From positions 1-15,096 of the forward strand of contig JAJRTI010000438.1 of the NCBI GenBank assembly GCA_024278415.1: a stretch of 15,096 bases of DNA, given 5' to 3'. The notes under the pieces were generated by a model. It was given only the letters and a program-made list of their open reading frames with translations. It was not told where the DNA came from and made no database searches. Below are positions 14,339 to 15,096 of the stretch, piece by piece (the stretch's first letter is position 1; each line of letters starts with the position of its first letter). The stretch comes from Planctomycetota bacterium. Lineage in GTDB: Bacteria > Planctomycetota > Brocadiia > JAJRTI01. Made by a program: the position numbers and the translations under genes.

Positions 14339-14381
14339 CGTGGATCAGAGGCAAGACGCGGCGTGTGGAGCGCAGATTTGC

Positions 14382-14436
14382 TATTGCGTATTGCGTATTC
14401 GGAGCGCGATCCGAGATACGGAATACGGAATACGGC
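14382..14436. repeat. Two facing heptamer arrays forming a hairpin
   Basis: TATTGCG, TATTGCG and TATTCGG (14382-14402) are followed, after a 13-base spacer, by ATACGGA, ATACGGA and ATACGGC (14416-14436). The arrays face each other, and CGTATTCGGA pairs with TCCGA-G-ATACG across the centre. This resembles the short-period repeat at 7540-7595 in unit length but not in sequence. Confidence 0.65.
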
Positions 14437-14504
14437 CAAGAGTGCAGGCACATCGCGCAACTTCTTGTTTTTCGTGACCGTTTCTGACAGTGAAGGCACT
14501 AAGC

Positions 14505-14570
14505 GCGGCCGTTGGCCGCACCCCAGGGAGCAACACCGTCTTCGGCCAAAGCCGGAAAACACAGATGCCC
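14505..14570. repeat. Copies of the first and second repeat modules
   Basis: The palindrome GCGGCCGTTGGCCGC is at 14505-14519. Positions 14527-14570 are the reverse complement of 10161-10204 with two mismatches in 44. In both places the palindrome module abuts the second module, although the relative orientation of the flanks differs. Confidence 0.8.
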
Positions 14571-14653
14571 GCAGATACCCACAGTTCACGCAGATAGAGC
14601 CAGCCGCCATCTCTTCCCATCTGCGCAAGCTGTGGACATCTGCGGGCATCTGT
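14561..14653. repeat. Long nested inverted repeat (93 bp)
   Basis: Three sets of arms nest in register: ACAGATGCCCGCAGAT (14561-14576) with 14638-14653, CCACAG (14579-14584) with CTGTGG (14630-14635), and CGCAGAT (14589-14595) with ATCTGCG (14619-14625). The internal loops are symmetric (2x2 and 4x4), leaving a 23-base apical loop. No coding sequence is associated. It overlaps the end of the second dispersed module. Confidence 0.75.
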
Positions 14654-14994
14654 GGTCCACCTCCCACGGAGGCGTTGTGTGCTTGTTGTAGATGGCCCAC
14701 ATGAACAACCACAGGGCAAGCCTGTGGTATCCCGCTGATGTGTGCCTCGGCATCCGTGGGTACGCCATGCCATCCGTGGGATCCACCTGCCCATTGGGTC
14801 GCGGCCAACGGCCGCGCTGTGATCCCCGCGGCCTTTCTCGATGAAGGGCCGCGGGCCGGATAGTGGTGCGCGAATCACGCGCGGCATCCGTGGGCCGGCG
14901 CCGCCGCCGCGGGATCTCTTCGATCTTTTTTGGTTGCGGCCAGAGGCTGCGCTCCGGGGCGCCAAGATGGTCGATTCCCACGGGCATGATGCGC
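14654..14994. other. Gene-free repeat-derived stretch
   Basis: No credible gene is present. It holds an ACCACAGG/CCTGTGGT hairpin (14708-14728), three direct copies of CATCCGTGGG (14751-14760, 14771-14780, 14885-14894), and an inverted copy of the first repeat module with its flank (14790-14820). The rest, about 14821-14994, shows nothing I can identify. Confidence 0.65.
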
Positions 14995-15096
14995 GAGCGA
15001 CTTGCAAACCCCCAATAGGCCGAGGCCTCGCGCCTAACATGATGGATGGCGGAGGTGTCGAACGCGGCGCCGCCGAGATGCGAGCGCGGGAGCGCT
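14995..15096. mobile_element. Second copy of the MITE-like element (left part, cut by window)
   Basis: Aligned without gaps to 9246-9347, it differs at about five of 102 positions and includes most of the left terminal inverted repeat (GAGCGACTTGCAAACCCCC). The right end lies outside the window. It is in the same orientation as the first copy, 5.75 kb away. Confidence 0.8.

Noticed and set aside
14296..15040. Overlapping minus-strand ORFs after rubrerythrin
   Set aside because: They read through known dispersed repeats and palindromes, and their predicted proteins are low-complexity with no SD or recognisable domain.

Overview
The window reads as GC-rich chromosomal DNA from a free-living, probably anaerobic, polysaccharide-degrading bacterium. 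The secreted LamG/CBM9-type and beta-helix proteins, together with rubrerythrin, ferritin and small sulfite reductase genes in repeat-littered DNA, resemble what is seen in Planctomycetota, Lentisphaerota, Kiritimatiellota or Hydrogenedentota-like genomes. That placement is inferred from gene content only; there is no rRNA or tRNA here to confirm it.

Layout. Positions 1-9200 are on the minus strand. Read in the direction of transcription they are: a divergent PurF-like amidophosphoribosyltransferase (9200-7626), CTP synthase PyrG (7482-5866), then a compact set of three exported proteins: a parallel beta-helix protein (5766-4417), a large CBM9-like/TIM-barrel/carbohydrate-binding protein (4369-1220) and a LamG+CBM9-like protein (1197 to beyond the window edge). 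The three exported genes are 47 and 22 bases apart and look like one transcription unit for binding or attacking a complex glycan. Positions 10480-14196 are on the plus strand: a one-cluster ferredoxin, thiol peroxidase Tpx, a non-haem ferritin, a small siroheme sulfite reductase, a small ferritin-like four-helix protein and rubrerythrin. Together they form an oxidative-stress, iron-storage and redox cluster typical of anaerobes. The ferredoxin is a plausible electron donor for neighbours, and ferritin would sequester iron.

The 1.28 kb divergent region (9201-10479) and the 0.9 kb after rubrerythrin (14197-15096) hold no convincing gene and are mosaics of dispersed repeats. The clearest is a 256-bp element with 20-bp terminal inverted repeats (9245-9500), with a second copy entering at 14995 and running off the window. 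An approximately 100-bp core of it recurs inverted at 9982-10084. Three other repeat modules at 10.13-10.25 kb recur inverted at 14.29-14.82 kb. Position 9741-9830 can fold into a closed multi-stem structure with a 7-bp closing stem, and 14561-14653 is a long nested inverted repeat.

I found no defence system, phage, CRISPR array or intact transposase. The most interesting items are the repeat family, the structured locus at 9741-9830, the linkage of a small sulfite reductase to a peroxide/iron cluster, and the unassigned large glycan-active protein.
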